64,000 nt of DNA. It comes from Moniliophthora roreri (lineage: Eukaryota > Basidiomycota > Agaricomycetes > Agaricales > Marasmiaceae). Shown piece after piece: positions 47,243-59,125 of the stretch. The stretch is taken from assembly GCA_001466705.2 (NCBI GenBank), contig LATX02000244.1, positions 308,934-372,933 on the forward strand, given 5' to 3'. The position numbers were made by a program, and so were the translations under genes. How positions within the stretch are numbered: the stretch's first letter is position 1; the number at the start of each line of letters is the position of its first letter. The notes below the pieces were generated by a model, which was not told where the DNA came from, made no database searches, and saw only the letters and a program-made list of their open reading frames with translations.

Positions 47243-47997
47243 GTTGACTGGTCGAATCCTGGGACTCGGAGGTATGCACTGAGTCAAGGGCATATTGCCT
47301 TATGGATATTGGAAGTAGTAATGTACATTAGCAAGATTCGGATCCAAAACGAATGGAAAATATGTTCCGTCATAATACATATACTGTATATGAATGTCTG
47401 GCTTTTCATTATCGACTGGACCGATGGTGTAGTTGATTATCACGTCCACAAGGGTTTGTTCGTGCAGAAGAACTAGAAAATCAAGCTTCCTGAGGATGCG
47501 AAAGTCTGTTCCACCATGTATACGTCTCGCTTCGTACTATCAGATGGACTGATGGTGTAGTCGGTTATTTTGAGCGCCCGTTACGCGCCCAAGCTTCGAG
47601 CGCGCGTGGACTCGAACGATATTCAGACAGAACAGATTTTTCCCAGCCACATACAACATATTTGTGGTATCTAACCTGCCGCTTGATATCAATTGAGCAA
47701 GTGCCAGTCAATTCCCTTCTTTAAATCTCTCGTGCTCAGCTTCAGTTGTGCACTGCTTCTAGAGCCTCATTCCGAGATAAGATCGTTCCCCGGAGGCTCC
47801 TTGAAATCCCAAATTCCAAGCATCCGTGCGGTAATTTCATAGCATCGGTCCCAAGCCACAAGTAACAGGCATACAAGGAACAGAACGACAAGAGACCCCA
47901 CCGGAGCGATATTATTTACTATTCAAGTTCCAGGAAAAGACTAAATTTACAACGGAGTGCAAGAACCAGAAACCTGCAACCAAACACGCAAAGAGTT
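47243..47997. other. Gap with tRNA-like fragments
   Basis: No gene is seen. It holds two tRNA-Val-like 5' pieces (separate entry), 3' flanks of the two neighbouring convergent genes, and little else recognisable. Confidence 0.45.
47418..47630 (+). repeat. Two tRNA-Val-like 5' fragments (A box), degenerate
   Basis: At 47418-47449, ggaccgatggtgtagttg is followed by attatcacgtccac. At 47546-47568, ggactgatggtgtagtcg is followed by gttat. Both match the 5' half of fungal tRNA-Val, including the A box, then diverge. After the second copy a weak T-arm-like piece (gtggactcgaacgatattcag, 47606-47626) occurs, but stems do not pair well. I read these as tRNA pseudogene or tRNA-derived repeat pieces, not a working tRNA. 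Confidence 0.45.
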
Positions 47998-48672
47998 CTA
48001 GATCATTGGTGCCTGCACGACACCATCAACATCACCACCATCCTTGGCCTGTTCAATTTCGGCGAGACGGGCCTCTCGCGCCTCCTGGGGGGAGGAGAGA
48101 GAGAGAGAAAGTAATCAGCATGGGCGGCGTGATCAGGGAGCGATGAAATGGCGAGACAGGCAGTGGCAGCGGGATACACACCTTGTGTTGAGTTTGAGAT
48201 GCTATTAATGCCTCTACGCGAGCCTTCTTCTCATCAACTTCTTCCTGAAGGCGAACACTATGTTGCTTTTCTGCCTTTATTGACGAAGAGTGTTGGCAAG
48301 GAAATCATTGAAACGAGCGTCAGTATCGCACCCACCTGTAGATCTCTCTCAGCAGCAGAAACTTTCCCTACGGCGACGTCGTGTTGATGGGTTGCCTTGT
48401 TGAGAGCCTTGACGGAGGCATCTTCCTTCTTGATGGCCTTGTGGACTGAATGAGACATTTTGTCGACGGCCTGGAAAGGGCGTGGTCAGTACGAACGTGT
48501 GAAGACCTTCTAAATGCACACGTACCTTCTCAGCTTTCGCCGCCGACTTTTCAACATGAGCGAGATCCTTCAAAGCATGCTTGACGCTGGCGTCTTCTGT
48601 CTTTCCTTCTTGGACAATTTGCTTCTCGAGTTTCTTGAGGGCAGAGGGCGAGGTAGGTAAAGGGGCCGACAT
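47998..48672 (-). CDS. Small hydrophilic coiled-coil protein
   Basis: Four minus-strand exons (48672-48526, 48470-48336, 48274-48182, 48084-47998) give 153 aa of charged, helix-forming sequence. Representative pieces are ALKKLEKQIVQEGKTEDASV, VDKMSHSVHKAIKKEDASVK, HDVAVGKVSAAERDLQ and LQEEVDEKKARVEALIA; it ends VVQAPMI. Two stretches repeat a KxEDASVKxALxxA/LNxAxH pattern, so it may have grown by internal duplication. There is no signal peptide or TM segment. I know similar unnamed proteins in Agaricomycetes but no function. It ends convergently with the DLH-like gene about 750 bp away. Confidence 0.7.
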
Positions 48673-50880
48673 GAGTCAATGATTACTTTGGTGCTTGAGT
48701 TGTGGCAAAGATGGTGACGGTTATAGGAAAAGGGCAATGTTTTAGGGCTTGTGCGAATATTGATGTTTAGGACAAAGTGACGTCAAAGCAGTGAGTTGGA
48801 TCGAGGGGATCTCGATAAGGTCTAGTTCGCCTCTGTCTGTTTTTTGACCCAAGGCAAGGACATCCAATATATAGTGGCCTGAACCTTTTATCGTCGAACC
48901 CTCCTGAGCTCTTGAGCTTGAAGCGTCGAATATGAGTGTATACTGATACTCTGTGTAAGGCAGTCGAGTGCCCATCTGTCGTAACAAGGAAAGATAGCTT
49001 TCTGCACTTGACGTAGATGGCGCGTCTGTGATTGTGTTACATAGCTTTATTCATACAAAAACTCCACTCACCTCTCTATAACCGCAAAACTGCATCCTGG
49101 CATTCATTTAGTCTTTTGTCAAGTGCTAGTTGAGGTGGAGTGCCAGACGACCGTGTACGGAAGCCAGAGTCTCGTACTCTGGTGACCTTGCGCAGATACA
49201 GAGCAAATATTAGAACGGAAGCTTCGTCGATGACGCGAGAACATGTACGTGACCGTTTGGAACAAATACTTGCCGTAACCTGCATTCCCGGCTTTGCCTC
49301 TTCCCCATCCTCTCCAGCACAGGATCACGAAATGCTAGCACACACTCCTCATCCATCTCTCCTTATCAATGGTATTTGCAACAGATATAGTCGTTCGGAG
49401 CTACAAATTCGACCACAAGGCCTCAAAGTCGACATCATATCTCCTCCAGTCTTCCTCGGCAACTCTTCAGCATGTCCTTTAATCGAGAATCAGGGCCACA
49501 ATTTTGAGATGACAGGTTGGAAATGAAGGGTCGGGGGAACAGCTTCACTGGCATTCGGATGGAAGGGCTCAGTAGGTATTCAACTTACCAACTGGAAGGC
49601 CTCCCAAGCTTCCCGTTATCGAGAACTTCAATCAATCACATAAGTTTTCATTTCATCGATCTGTAACCCATGATACATTGAACACAACAGAAATAATGGG
49701 TACTCTGGCTAGATTGGGTGATACTCAGTCTTAACTGTCGACGTCCAGTCAGGTGGACATCATCCTCTACTTGAGCAGTCTCGGTAAGTGCAGAATTCGA
49801 ACCTCACCCCATGAGGGCCCGTTTATCCCGGCATCCGCGCTCCCACCTCAAGCTGCATGTTGTAGGTTCAAAATAGAAACTGGATTCTGCATGTCCAACA
49901 TGCTGTTGGCCCGTGGTGGCCGCCCATTAGTCCTACGTTATGGGCACCCCACATCACTACTGCTACAAGTCAATGACACGAATTGTACGGTGACCTGTCT
50001 CTCCAGATACAGCCCTTGAAAACGATAGAGGTCAGCTGGACCAAGAGCGAGCCTCACTTTACGTTCAATGACATGAATATTGATGGCAACTGGTGACTAG
50101 AGAGCTGCAGGATGATGGAAGAGACAGCCCTTATGAAATCTCGGGGCTGAGTCATAGTAAGTTGCAACCAACACATTTCCGAAGTCTTTGCTACAAAACA
50201 GGTTCAATGGAAGACGGCCCATTTTACTTACGGAGGAGACCTGAAGGCCTGAAAAACGACACACGAGGTTATGATACAATGGCGATGATGTGCCGGAAGT
50301 TCGTTCGTTTCCGAGGTATGACGGTCCGCGAATTGCGCATCATTCATCATTCGAAATGTCAAGCGGTCGGTCTTGTCAGATTCGGAATGAAACGTCTGGA
50401 AAGCGAGGAGAAAACGATGTGACATACCAACTTGCAGTCGAACACAGGGACTTGTAACTTGGTTGCCACGATCCCAAGATGGGACAGCCAAGACATCCAT
50501 AGCCGTTCAAGCGCTAAAATACTCCTTGCCCACCATCATATCCCCACTCGGACATTTATCGCCGCCCCGCTCTCGAGGAATCAGGTACTACCATTTTTCT
50601 GCACAGGACAAGCACAGGAGATAGCGGGAACTAGATGGCCGATGGTGACAAATCTGTCCTGCTTCATCGCAGCGGTCATCACATGGATAACGAGTAGGGA
50701 CGTGAACCCGTTAGGTACCTACAACCACCAATTTTACAGAGCCATCGCGCTAATCAGCGCGCACTCGCTTTCGACCCTTCCGGATCATTTATTTTAAGGT
50801 ACTTCCGACGACTATATTTTGGCTTCACCGTCTAGGTCGCTATATAAACAAGAGCCGCTATTTCAAACATCACTTTAACC
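48673..50880. other. Gene-poor stretch upstream of second GMC gene
   Basis: Only short, family-less open frames occur (for example 49140-49526 and 50432-50797 plus strand). I see no transposon ends. The last 60 bp before 50881 contain a TATA-like ctatataaac at about 50840, likely the promoter of the GMC gene. Confidence 0.4.
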
Positions 50881-53406
50881 ATGTTTCGTCTCCTCCTGGG
50901 TGCTGCCACCCTGATTTGTGCTGCAGCTTCTCCTCCTTTTAGCAAACGCGCCTTTGGGGTGACCACTGACCCTTCGGTCGCGAATGGTCAAACTTTTGAC
51001 TTCATCGTTGTCGGAGGCGGCTTGACAGGTACCACTGTCGCTGCACGATTGGCAGAGACCGGAAGTTCTTCTCGTCGAGGCCGGCGCAGACGATCGAGGT
51101 GACTCTCGGGTATACGACATTTACGCGTATGGTCAAGCATTCGGTACATCTTTGGACTGGCAGTGGCCAACAGAACATGGCACCATGGTTTCGTGAGTCT
51201 GGTTTCCAGTTACTTCACGCAGTCAATGATTGATGTTCGCAACCAAAGTGGAAAGACCCTTGGTGGTAGCTCATCAATTAATGGAGGTATGATTATTGTT
51301 GTTCCTAAAATTCATCATTCTCATAAAGAACTATAGGACATTACACCCGTGGTATGAACATCGTCATCCCTGAGAGGTCATCATTTTCACCAAGGAACTG
51401 CAGGGCTTGCTGCTCAATACGATGCCTGGTCGACCTTGTTGGAATCCTCAGAAGCGGGGGTGGGATGGAATTGGAATGGAATGTTCAACTACATGAAGAA
51501 GGTGCATTGAATCACTTTTCGCTCTATTCATTGACGTTCATATGTCCGTAGTCCGAGGGTTTCTCCGGTCCAAATGAACAGCAATCTGACAAAGGCGCTC
51601 AAGCAAACGACGCGTACCATGGCTTCAATGGACCAGTTCAAGTTACGTTCCCAGACGCCATGTATGGAGGTCCTCAGCAACCAGCCTTCATCGACACTAT
51701 CACTAGCTTGACTGGAATGACTCATTGCCCGGACCTTAACGGCGGAAATCCCAACTGTGTGTCCATGACGCCCTTTGTGCGTTCACTTCACGTCGTTCAC
51801 TGGCCCAGAATTCTGACCATCTTCTTTTAGACGATGAATTGGCATGCTGCTGATCATCGTTCCTCTGCCCCCGAGGCTTATCTGAGTCCAGTGGAAGGCA
51901 TAAGAACGACATGGGTAACCCTTACACGACACCAGGTATATCCCTTATTGCAGCTGCTTCGTGTTTCCTCACGTCAATCATCGTACTTAGGTTACTAAGA
52001 TCAACTGGGCAAATTCAGGAAGCATCCCTCTTAGAGCATCTGGCATCGAATTCGCTCCGGCTAGCGGCGGGAACACTAGGTATACCGCCTCCGCCAGGAG
52101 AGAAGTTATTGTTGCTGCTGGCGCTATCATGGTGAGCAGCTCAAGCATAGTGACCATTGGTCTTTGCATTGTCACTGACCGCCTATTTACACCCAATAGA
52201 CGCCTCAACTCCTTCAGTTAAGCGGTATCGGTGACTCGAGCATTCTGGGGCCACTGGGTATTAACACGTTAATTGACTTGAAGACCGTCGGCAAGAATCT
52301 CCAAGAGCAGGTGGGCATTGATTGATTTCGGGCCCGAAGTTCCATTCATCCGTCGTACCGTCTTGACAGACCATGTCTGCACTTGGTGCCAGAGGCAAGG
52401 AAGGCTTCGACCCTCAAGGCGAAGGCCCTTCTAATTGCATCGCGTATCCGAACATCCGTCAACTTTTCGGTAACAACGCCCAGAATAGCATCAACAAAAT
52501 CAACAGTAATTTGGCAAACTGGGCGAATAGCCAAGCAGGATCGGCTCTCAGTAGCTCCGCCTTGCAGCAAATATACCAAGTCCAGGCCAACTTGATCATT
52601 AACAACAACGGTGGAATACGATCACTCTCTCAAGCGATTCTCTTGATACTCATGTGCATGTAGCGCCGGTTGCTGAACTGTTCTATAACACCGGATGGCC
52701 TGAGTGAGTTTTCCTGTCTTCAGTCAATGGGTCGTATTAATTATGATTCCACAGTGTGGTCAGTCTCAACATTTGGCAGCTTCTTCCTTTCAGCCGTGGT
52801 ACGGTCAAGATAACGGTCAGTCCCATAATTCACTTCCGCTCCGCCCGTTCCGGATCGTTCTGAACTTAATTTAGTCGACAAATCCCTTCCAAAAACCACA
52901 AATCCGAGTAAATTACTTCTCGGTCGATTGGGACATGGACGTTCAAATCGCTGCCTCGAGACTATCTCGCCGCATTTTCACTAGTCCGCCGCTGAGGTCA
53001 GCAAAAGAAGCAAATGATTCTATCTTCATTCCTGACTCTTAATCTCCAGCTCTTTGTCTAATGGTGAAACAACGCCGGGCGGACAAGTACCCGATGGATC
53101 CGACCGAGGTTCTGATGCTAACTGGAGGAATTGGATCAATAACAATTTCAGTCCTGTGGCCCATCCTATTGGTACGGCTGCTATGATGAAGCGTAGTCTT
53201 GGAGGTAGGTCTGCCGCAAAGTTCTTTTCGATCCTACTCTAACAATGTATTCAGGCGTTGTCAATGCTCAGCTGAAAGTCTACGACACTGCCAACGTTCG
53301 TGTTGTAGATGCATCAGCCATGCCTTTGCAAGTCAGCGCACACCTCCAAGCAACCTTGTATGGTTTCGCTGAGAAAGCAGCGGATCTCATCAAAGCTGCA
53401 AATTGA
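50881..53406 (+). pseudogene. GMC oxidoreductase with an apparent frameshift
   Basis: A secreted-type GMC gene: signal peptide MFRLLLGAATLICAAASPPF, FAD motif FDFIVVGGGLTGTTVAARLAE, signature 1 GKTLGGSSSINGGHYTRG, signature 2 REVIVAAGAIMTPQLLQLSGIGD, and C-terminal active-site region SPVAHPIGTAAMMKR, then ASAMPLQVSAHLQATLYGFAEKAADLI. About a dozen short introns separate the blocks. Near 51061 the reading frame jumps by one base: LAETG is in one frame and EVLLVEAGADDRGDS, the expected continuation, is in the next, with no room for an intron. A few residues usual in this loop also seem missing. This is either a true lesion or a sequence error, so the gene may be functional. The substrate class (glucose oxidase/aryl-alcohol oxidase group) is not decided. 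Confidence 0.75.
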
Positions 53407-53443
53407 ACATGTTGAATCACGAATTCTCGCACGTGCACACTAT

Positions 53444-54380
53444 TCAGCTTTTTANCGCTTTCAACTTCAGATCGAAGGACAATTTAGCACCAGAGCTGTC
53501 CAAGGCCCAGAGCGACACTGCCAGTGTATTTGGACCCTGATAGTTGAAGATTCCTTGGGCTACATGGACCATTCCTTGAATTATGAATAAGTACTGGGAG
53601 TAGGTGAATGTCACTTACGAATTGGGAATGAAGTTTGTGGACCGAGATGATTGACTGGAAAGATTTGAGTCAAACCGGACGCAGATGGTGAGTGGAGCGA
53701 CACGTACCATATTTTCCGAATTGATAGCCATTCACATAGAACTAAGGATGCAATGATGAGGATTAAAATTTGGTGTTTCAAAGCCGTGAATGCCTACCTG
53801 AACACGGTGATGTGAATCGATAGTTGAATTTGATATGACGAGTGCAAGAGGATAGTCGATTCCTTTGGGTATATTCAGTTCAAAATTGGTTCTGAGATCA
53901 AGAATGAGTGGCTAGACTAAGTGGTTTTCCTGGATGTTTACCTATAAAAGCTGACACCTGCTCGTGGTAGACCTTCGCTGGGACGTCCAGATGCCCATTG
54001 ACTATCGTCGAAATCTGGTAAGTGCCAACCTAGCAACGAAAATCAGACCGCGCAGAGTCCCCACGTCGATTAGGAAAACGACGGACCTTGCCTTTCAGCG
54101 AATAGTCCTCCTTCATTGAATGGTCCACGGGTTCTGTCGATGTGCTGGGACAAATAACTGGCACTCAGATTGTAACGTTATGCCACTGGTATGCACACTC
54201 ACGTCTTCACCCCCAAGGTTTCCAGTGACTTTCCACACGCTCACAGAAGTGCTAATACTTCCCATGAATGAGTAGCTTCTGATTCCTCTGGGAGTTTTAA
54301 AATCTTCTCCTGCAGCTGCCCAGGAAATATCCACCGCTGTGAGGATAGAATCAAGGCCTCGCCTAACCACTCTGGAGGTC
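53444..54380 (-). pseudogene. GH35 beta-galactosidase, truncated C-terminal remnant
   Basis: Minus-strand exons, read downward from about 54370, give the C-terminal domains of a fungal GH35 beta-galactosidase: [110 protein letters not shown], then VAQGIFNYQGPNTLAVSLWALDSSGAKL. The stop is at 53444; an N base at 53455 falls in the last codons. The catalytic TIM barrel and most of the usual protein of about 1000 aa are missing: upstream, the frame breaks near 54370 (an LQSG-like piece is out of frame with SILTAVDISW), and a MITE begins at 54635. Family enzymes are secreted and release terminal beta-galactose from plant cell-wall polymers. Here only a remnant remains. Confidence 0.8.
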
Positions 54381-54634
54381 TCCCTTTCTACTTGTAGTCA
54401 CTTGCCATCTGCGAGTCAACGGATACGAAGGATGAGAGCTGGATGCCGAACCCGTGGCGAATGAGGTTTGTTTCACTTCATTCGAAATTTTTGAGACCGA
54501 TACGTGTTCAGAAAGTAGGCGAATGAAATGTAGCTGGCAAAGTCCAGGAAATTGACGAGAGATAAGAGGAGCGATTGTAGAAAATATGATTAAGCAGCCT
54601 CGACTCGGACGAGCTCGAGGCAAAGTGTTCTGGG

Positions 54635-54916
54635 TACAGTCGATTAGTATTACTCGGACTTTTCCGAGATCGCGTGATCTGCCCATTTTCAGCCTGCGAA
54701 GCGGGCTATGGCGCGTAGCGCACCCCCGCTGAGGGGGTGGGTTAGCGGTTAGGCTTTAGAGGTTCGTGCCAGTTAGGGGTTAGGTGGTTAGGGGTTAGGC
54801 AGTAGGGTCTGGGGATGGATATATGTATAAAAAGGCGAGGGATGGTACTTACAGGTGCATAGAAATAGTGACATCATTGGCGTTCAGAGTTTTCCGAGTA
54901 ATACTAATCGACTGTA
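54635..54916. mobile_element. MITE with 24-bp perfect TIRs and TA target (Tc1/pogo type)
   Basis: The left end tacagtcgattagtattact plus cgga (54635-54658) is the exact reverse complement of the right end (54893-54916). Each end starts with TA followed by CAGT, as expected for Tc1/mariner/pogo elements with TA target duplication. At 282 bp it cannot code a transposase. The interior has G-rich runs of ggttagg and gttagggg words. Confidence 0.85.
54741..54808 (+). repeat. Degenerate TTAGGG-like words inside the MITE
   Basis: Within about 70 bp, gttagcggttagg, gttaggggttagg, ggttaggggttagg and cagtaggg occur. They recall the fungal telomere unit TTAGGG but are irregular. Being inside a mobile element, they need not have come from a telomere. 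Confidence 0.5.
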
Positions 54917-54940
54917 GCCTCACAAAGTGCTACCAAACAC

Positions 54941-57494
54941 AATGAGATGTTAGCTATTGATGTCTGAGGGGAAGTCTTATGTGTGTTTTGCCATAGGCTG
55001 GCCAGGTGGGCATGGGATGGGCAGGTGGGCCCAAACATGATGGAATGTGAAATGTGCTTGCCTGGACGGACTCAAGTGTAAGAGTTTCCAAACCTGCCCA
55101 GTTTAAATTGAAGACAAAAGGTGTTGTTGGTCTAGAACCCAAATGCTGAAGGGATGTGGTGGGTGGGTGAAATTCAGTGAGAGTAAAGTTTCTGGGATGC
55201 AGCGAGATGGACACAGGAGGAGAGTTGAATGTGTGACCACATCCATCTTCCATGTCATCTCATCCTCTGATAACCTTTCACCATCAGCAAAATCCAGGGG
55301 AAGTTATAACTGGGTACTGACCCTTGAGATTGGTGACAATCCCCCATTAAGGTCACTATTGATTATAGCTCCAACTATAATTGATCTCCAGCATAATATA
55401 GTGCCTGATACCCAGTGCCAACAGTCTTAAGGATTGTGATGAGTTGCTGGAGATATGATGGGTGGGGGATAATACAATGAGTAGCAGATAATACAACATG
55501 TACGGTGTAATATGACAAGTGGCAAATGATATAGCAAGTGACAGAGACTAGTGCTAGTAACAGGGCTTACAACAAATTTGAAGAGTTATAATGAGTTTGG
55601 AGGGTTACACCAGGTTATTGGGGGTTATAACCAGTAATGAGCACTATAGCTACTCAGGAGGGACTCAACTACTTACTAGACTTCTTACCAGGAGCAGAGG
55701 ATATGTCACATATTATTCCTTATATCACACTTTGAGTGTCAAAGCAAAGCACAGGGAACACAAGTAAATTCATCATGTGAAGTAACAAATGAGAGTACAT
55801 AATGATGTAAATTATGAAGAGAACCCCTATGTGACTGCACAAGAGATAACACCTAGTGAAATCATTGGTATACTGATTCATCCAGAAGGAAAGGATGGAG
55901 AACGAACCTGATGAGCATAGTGGCTTATGGATCACTGGTGTCCACCTGCAGCATCACATACCAAAAACATCAAGGAGACTCAGTCAGGCTGCAGAAAAGA
56001 GTAGCTATCAGCAGTTGAGTCAATATTAGTCTCAGGGATGGACTTACCAGATAAAATGACTGACCCCAAGGGTTATTTATATCAGTGGCACTATTGAGAT
56101 GTGTCAGTGCAAGTTGCTCTGACAAATGAGGTATGACTGTACCTCTAGAATGTGCAAACACAATGAAGAGCACAATTTGCAGTGTCAATGAGCCAGGTAA
56201 GACGGCACATTGAGATGATGACAGATTGTGATACATGGGCCATAACTCAGAGAGAACCAGAGTGAAGTGAGCAGAGATGTAGGACAATGCTGGAATACAG
56301 GACACGGGCATGGGCATGGGTATATGTCCGATGTGCTGAGATCTTAATAGGTGAGGAGAATGTTGGTGTCAGGCTGGATCCAGTGTAAGAATCATTAATC
56401 CGACCAGCTGGGCAAGAACGTACCTGTCAGCCTAAGTACTATCTGACATTCCTGTTCCAACTGTTGTAATTGCTAGTTCCAGTTTTGAGCTGCCTCTACA
56501 ATGCATAGAATGGAAATTAGCCATCATCAATGAAAAAGACAAGTGCTGAAATACTTACTCAAAAAGACATGTTTGGTGTGTCAATATATTGCAGGTAGAT
56601 TGTAGAAAGTGAATATTGAGTCAGAAGGGCATGTGTAGGGGCATGAAAGGGGAGGGGAAGAGCAGGAAGAAGGGGAGATGGTGGTGGAAGGGAAGAAAGG
56701 AATGTTGGGGTGTTGGGAATTCTTGGGCTGCCTTTATGTGAGAATTAAGAGTGTGCACGGACCAGTTTAGGGCTGGCCAGGGTTTAGGGTCTTGGACACA
56801 TGAGCTATTGGGGTGTCTTTTTGTTGTTGAGAGGCATTGGAGGTGTCGGATACTTGAATGATGTTGAAGTATGAGTGAAAGCCAGTCAAAAAGTGATGAC
56901 ATGTCTTACAATCAACTCTGAGGAGCCCAGCTGCTGGGTCCGAATCTCTGATCCCACATGTCCAACCTTGCATCTGATTTTCTCCACCATGCTCAAATGA
57001 TGTCAACAGCAACACCCAGAAATTAAATTTACAGGTACTTTCCCAAGGCCTTATAGCAAAACTTAGACATTATATTACTCAGTAACGGCTCTGCAAGGTT
57101 ATAACCCATCATGACAGTTATGAGGGGTTATAACCCTGTTTACAACTCTGGCTACACCCAGTGTTATAACTCTCCATTGCTATCATGAGGGGTTATAACT
57201 GGGTTATGGCTGGGGTTATATCTACAGTTATAACCCTCATTCACAGTCATGGGGGGTTATGATACATGTTGTATTCTCAAGGTATGGTAACAGGGTCTTA
57301 TATATGTGGTTACAACACTAATAGACTCATAGGCAATGTGTATTGGGTGTCATTTCCCCTGCTAACCCGCTATACCACTCTCCAGTTTTTGCTGATGACA
57401 GGCTCAGTTTTATCTTGGAATGAGATGTTAGCTATTGATGTCCAAGGGAAAGTCTTATGAGAATAAGATGTGTGTTTTGCTGTAGGCTGGCCAC
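54941..57494. repeat. Direct repeats flanking GTTATAAC-rich inverted-repeat block
   Basis: A sequence starting aatgagatgttagctattga occurs at 54941-55006 and again at 57419-57494, ending taggctggcca in both, with one copy lacking 11 bp. Between them lie catcagcaaaa (55282) and its inverse tttttgctgatg (ending 57397), like the ends of the 164-bp MITE at 16.4 kb. Clusters of gttataac words lie near 55300-55660 and 57090-57260. The middle (55.7-57.0 kb) has no coding frame I recognise. It may be one 2.1-kb element or two broken MITEs separated by an insertion. Confidence 0.55.
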
Positions 57495-57689
57495 CTGCTC
57501 AGAATGAGGATCCTATCTCAGAGGTAGAGATGTCCTGGAACCCCAAGCTAAGCAGCCACATAATGTACAGGTATTGGAACTGAAAGAGGTAGAGATCTGA
57601 ACATCTGGGTAGCAGGTGGGAGGGACTAACAATATTCATCTAATTATTTCTAGACATATGAAGTTGGTACAGAAAAGGTGTTGAAGATG

Positions 57690-58890
57690 CTAGTCTAAGT
57701 TGTCAAAGGAAATGTTGCCTGCTGCTATGAAGTCTAATAAAGTGGAAGGAATTTTATGTGAGATACAGAATTGTTCAATGCGAGTGGAAACATGAGAATG
57801 TTGGTCTTTGTAAGCTTGATAGGTAGATTTTGGGAAAATCTCTTCTACCCAGTGCCAATACAGCAGGAAGGTGAGAGAAGTCCATCCACCAATTTGTGCT
57901 ATGACCTCTGGAGGAACACCTGCCAGTAATAGTTCAATGGCACCACCAATATGAAAGTTATGTCCCTGGACCTGATATAGACTGGCCCTCTTCCATATTG
58001 AATAGCAACAATCAAGGAATTCTTTTTTGGTGAGATGCTTGGGTTGTCTATCATCATCAATATAGGCAAATAGAGGGAATGGGTCAGAAATGGCTTTGTT
58101 GACCTTGAGATGATTCTTCAGAGCAGAGACTGGGCAAATCCTGTTGACATTGAAAGGATGAGGTGTAAGTGATATTAATCTGCCTTTCTTGCAAGTAGAT
58201 TTTGTCCAAGGAAGGTCTACTGCACAGGAGAAATGGCCATCTTCAAGAGGTTTGAAATCGATGCAAGTTGCCTTAGTTATGTGGAATTTTGGATTAAATT
58301 TCTCTTTGGAAGGTATTGTGGTCTCACTGAGACGTCGACAGCCATACTGTGAACAACAAGCACAATCCCATATAGCTGCCTCCTTAGGCTTTAAGGTATC
58401 AAGTGCCTCCTTGAGCACCTTCATATGAGTGTAGGAAACAGAAGGGTGGGCTTCTTGACAGTGATGGGCTCCTTCTTGGTTGGCAGTGATGTGGGCCCAT
58501 TTTACCTGTGGATTGTCACCACACCATGGTGCTTAATGCTCATAGTGCCATGCTTGAAGGCCAGAGAGCCAAGAGTGAGCAGTAGAACCTCCTTGTTCTT
58601 CAAGGTACTTCCTAATGAAAACAGCTATTAGTGTAGAGTCAGCTGGCATACACTGATCCTCAGGGATTTTCATCTTATTGCAAAATTGGTTGAAACAGAG
58701 AAGGCTGGTGCCATATGTAGACTTTGTTGAGTCTGTTAGACCACCAGATGTAGCTTTGGCTGTGAGTGAGAGAATATTTTTTTTTGCTCTTGGTTAGATG
58801 TCTTGAATAAGTATGGTGTCTTCCACTTGTGAATATATTCCTTGGCCAGGCATTTAGGGTGAAAGGAGTTGAGTGAAATATCATTACCCT
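57690..58890 (-). pseudogene. Tyrosine recombinase of a DIRS-like retroelement, decayed
   Basis: The minus-strand frame 58424-57690 (244 codons) carries a tyrosine-recombinase catalytic domain: the first Arg region is CCSQYGCRRLSETTIPS, the second motif is QGHNFHIGGAIELLLAGVPP, then EVIAQIGGWTSLTFLLYW with the candidate Tyr. The H-x-x-R box reads H-N-F-H, so the second catalytic Arg is replaced. Upstream, in the same frame, the SAM-like N-terminal domain is recognisable (FCNKMKIPEDQC, STLIAVFIRKYLEEQGG, AHSWLSGLQAWHYEH) but interrupted by TAA near 58531. It resembles the recombinases common in basidiomycete YR retroelements. It is very probably inactive. Confidence 0.75.
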
Positions 58891-59125
58891 GACAGGGTGG
58901 TCTAGGTATTTGAGGGGGTGAGGATGAGCGTTAATATGTCGAACCTAGAAAAGACCCACTTTTATTCATTTTACATTACTTTTGATCTGGAACACTTTAA
59001 TATGACACAAGATAACAGGTAATAAGGACTAGAGTAAGCCCAGTCTACTAGTCATTGCTTTAGAGAAGCTATAGTACCTTGGAAAGTACAAAGAGCTATA
59101 GGATACACTATACAGAGGTGTCTAA
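58891..59125. other. AT-rich repeat flank
   Basis: No coding frame is recognised; it lies between the recombinase remnant and the duplicated block. Confidence 0.35.

Noticed and set aside
49785..49815. B-box-like ggttcgaattc on the minus strand
   Set aside because: No matching A box or acceptor stem is found upstream, so it is not a tRNA gene.
54363..54686. 107-codon minus-strand frame
   Set aside because: It runs from MITE sequence into the GH35 remnant and does not read as the GH35 family in this frame.
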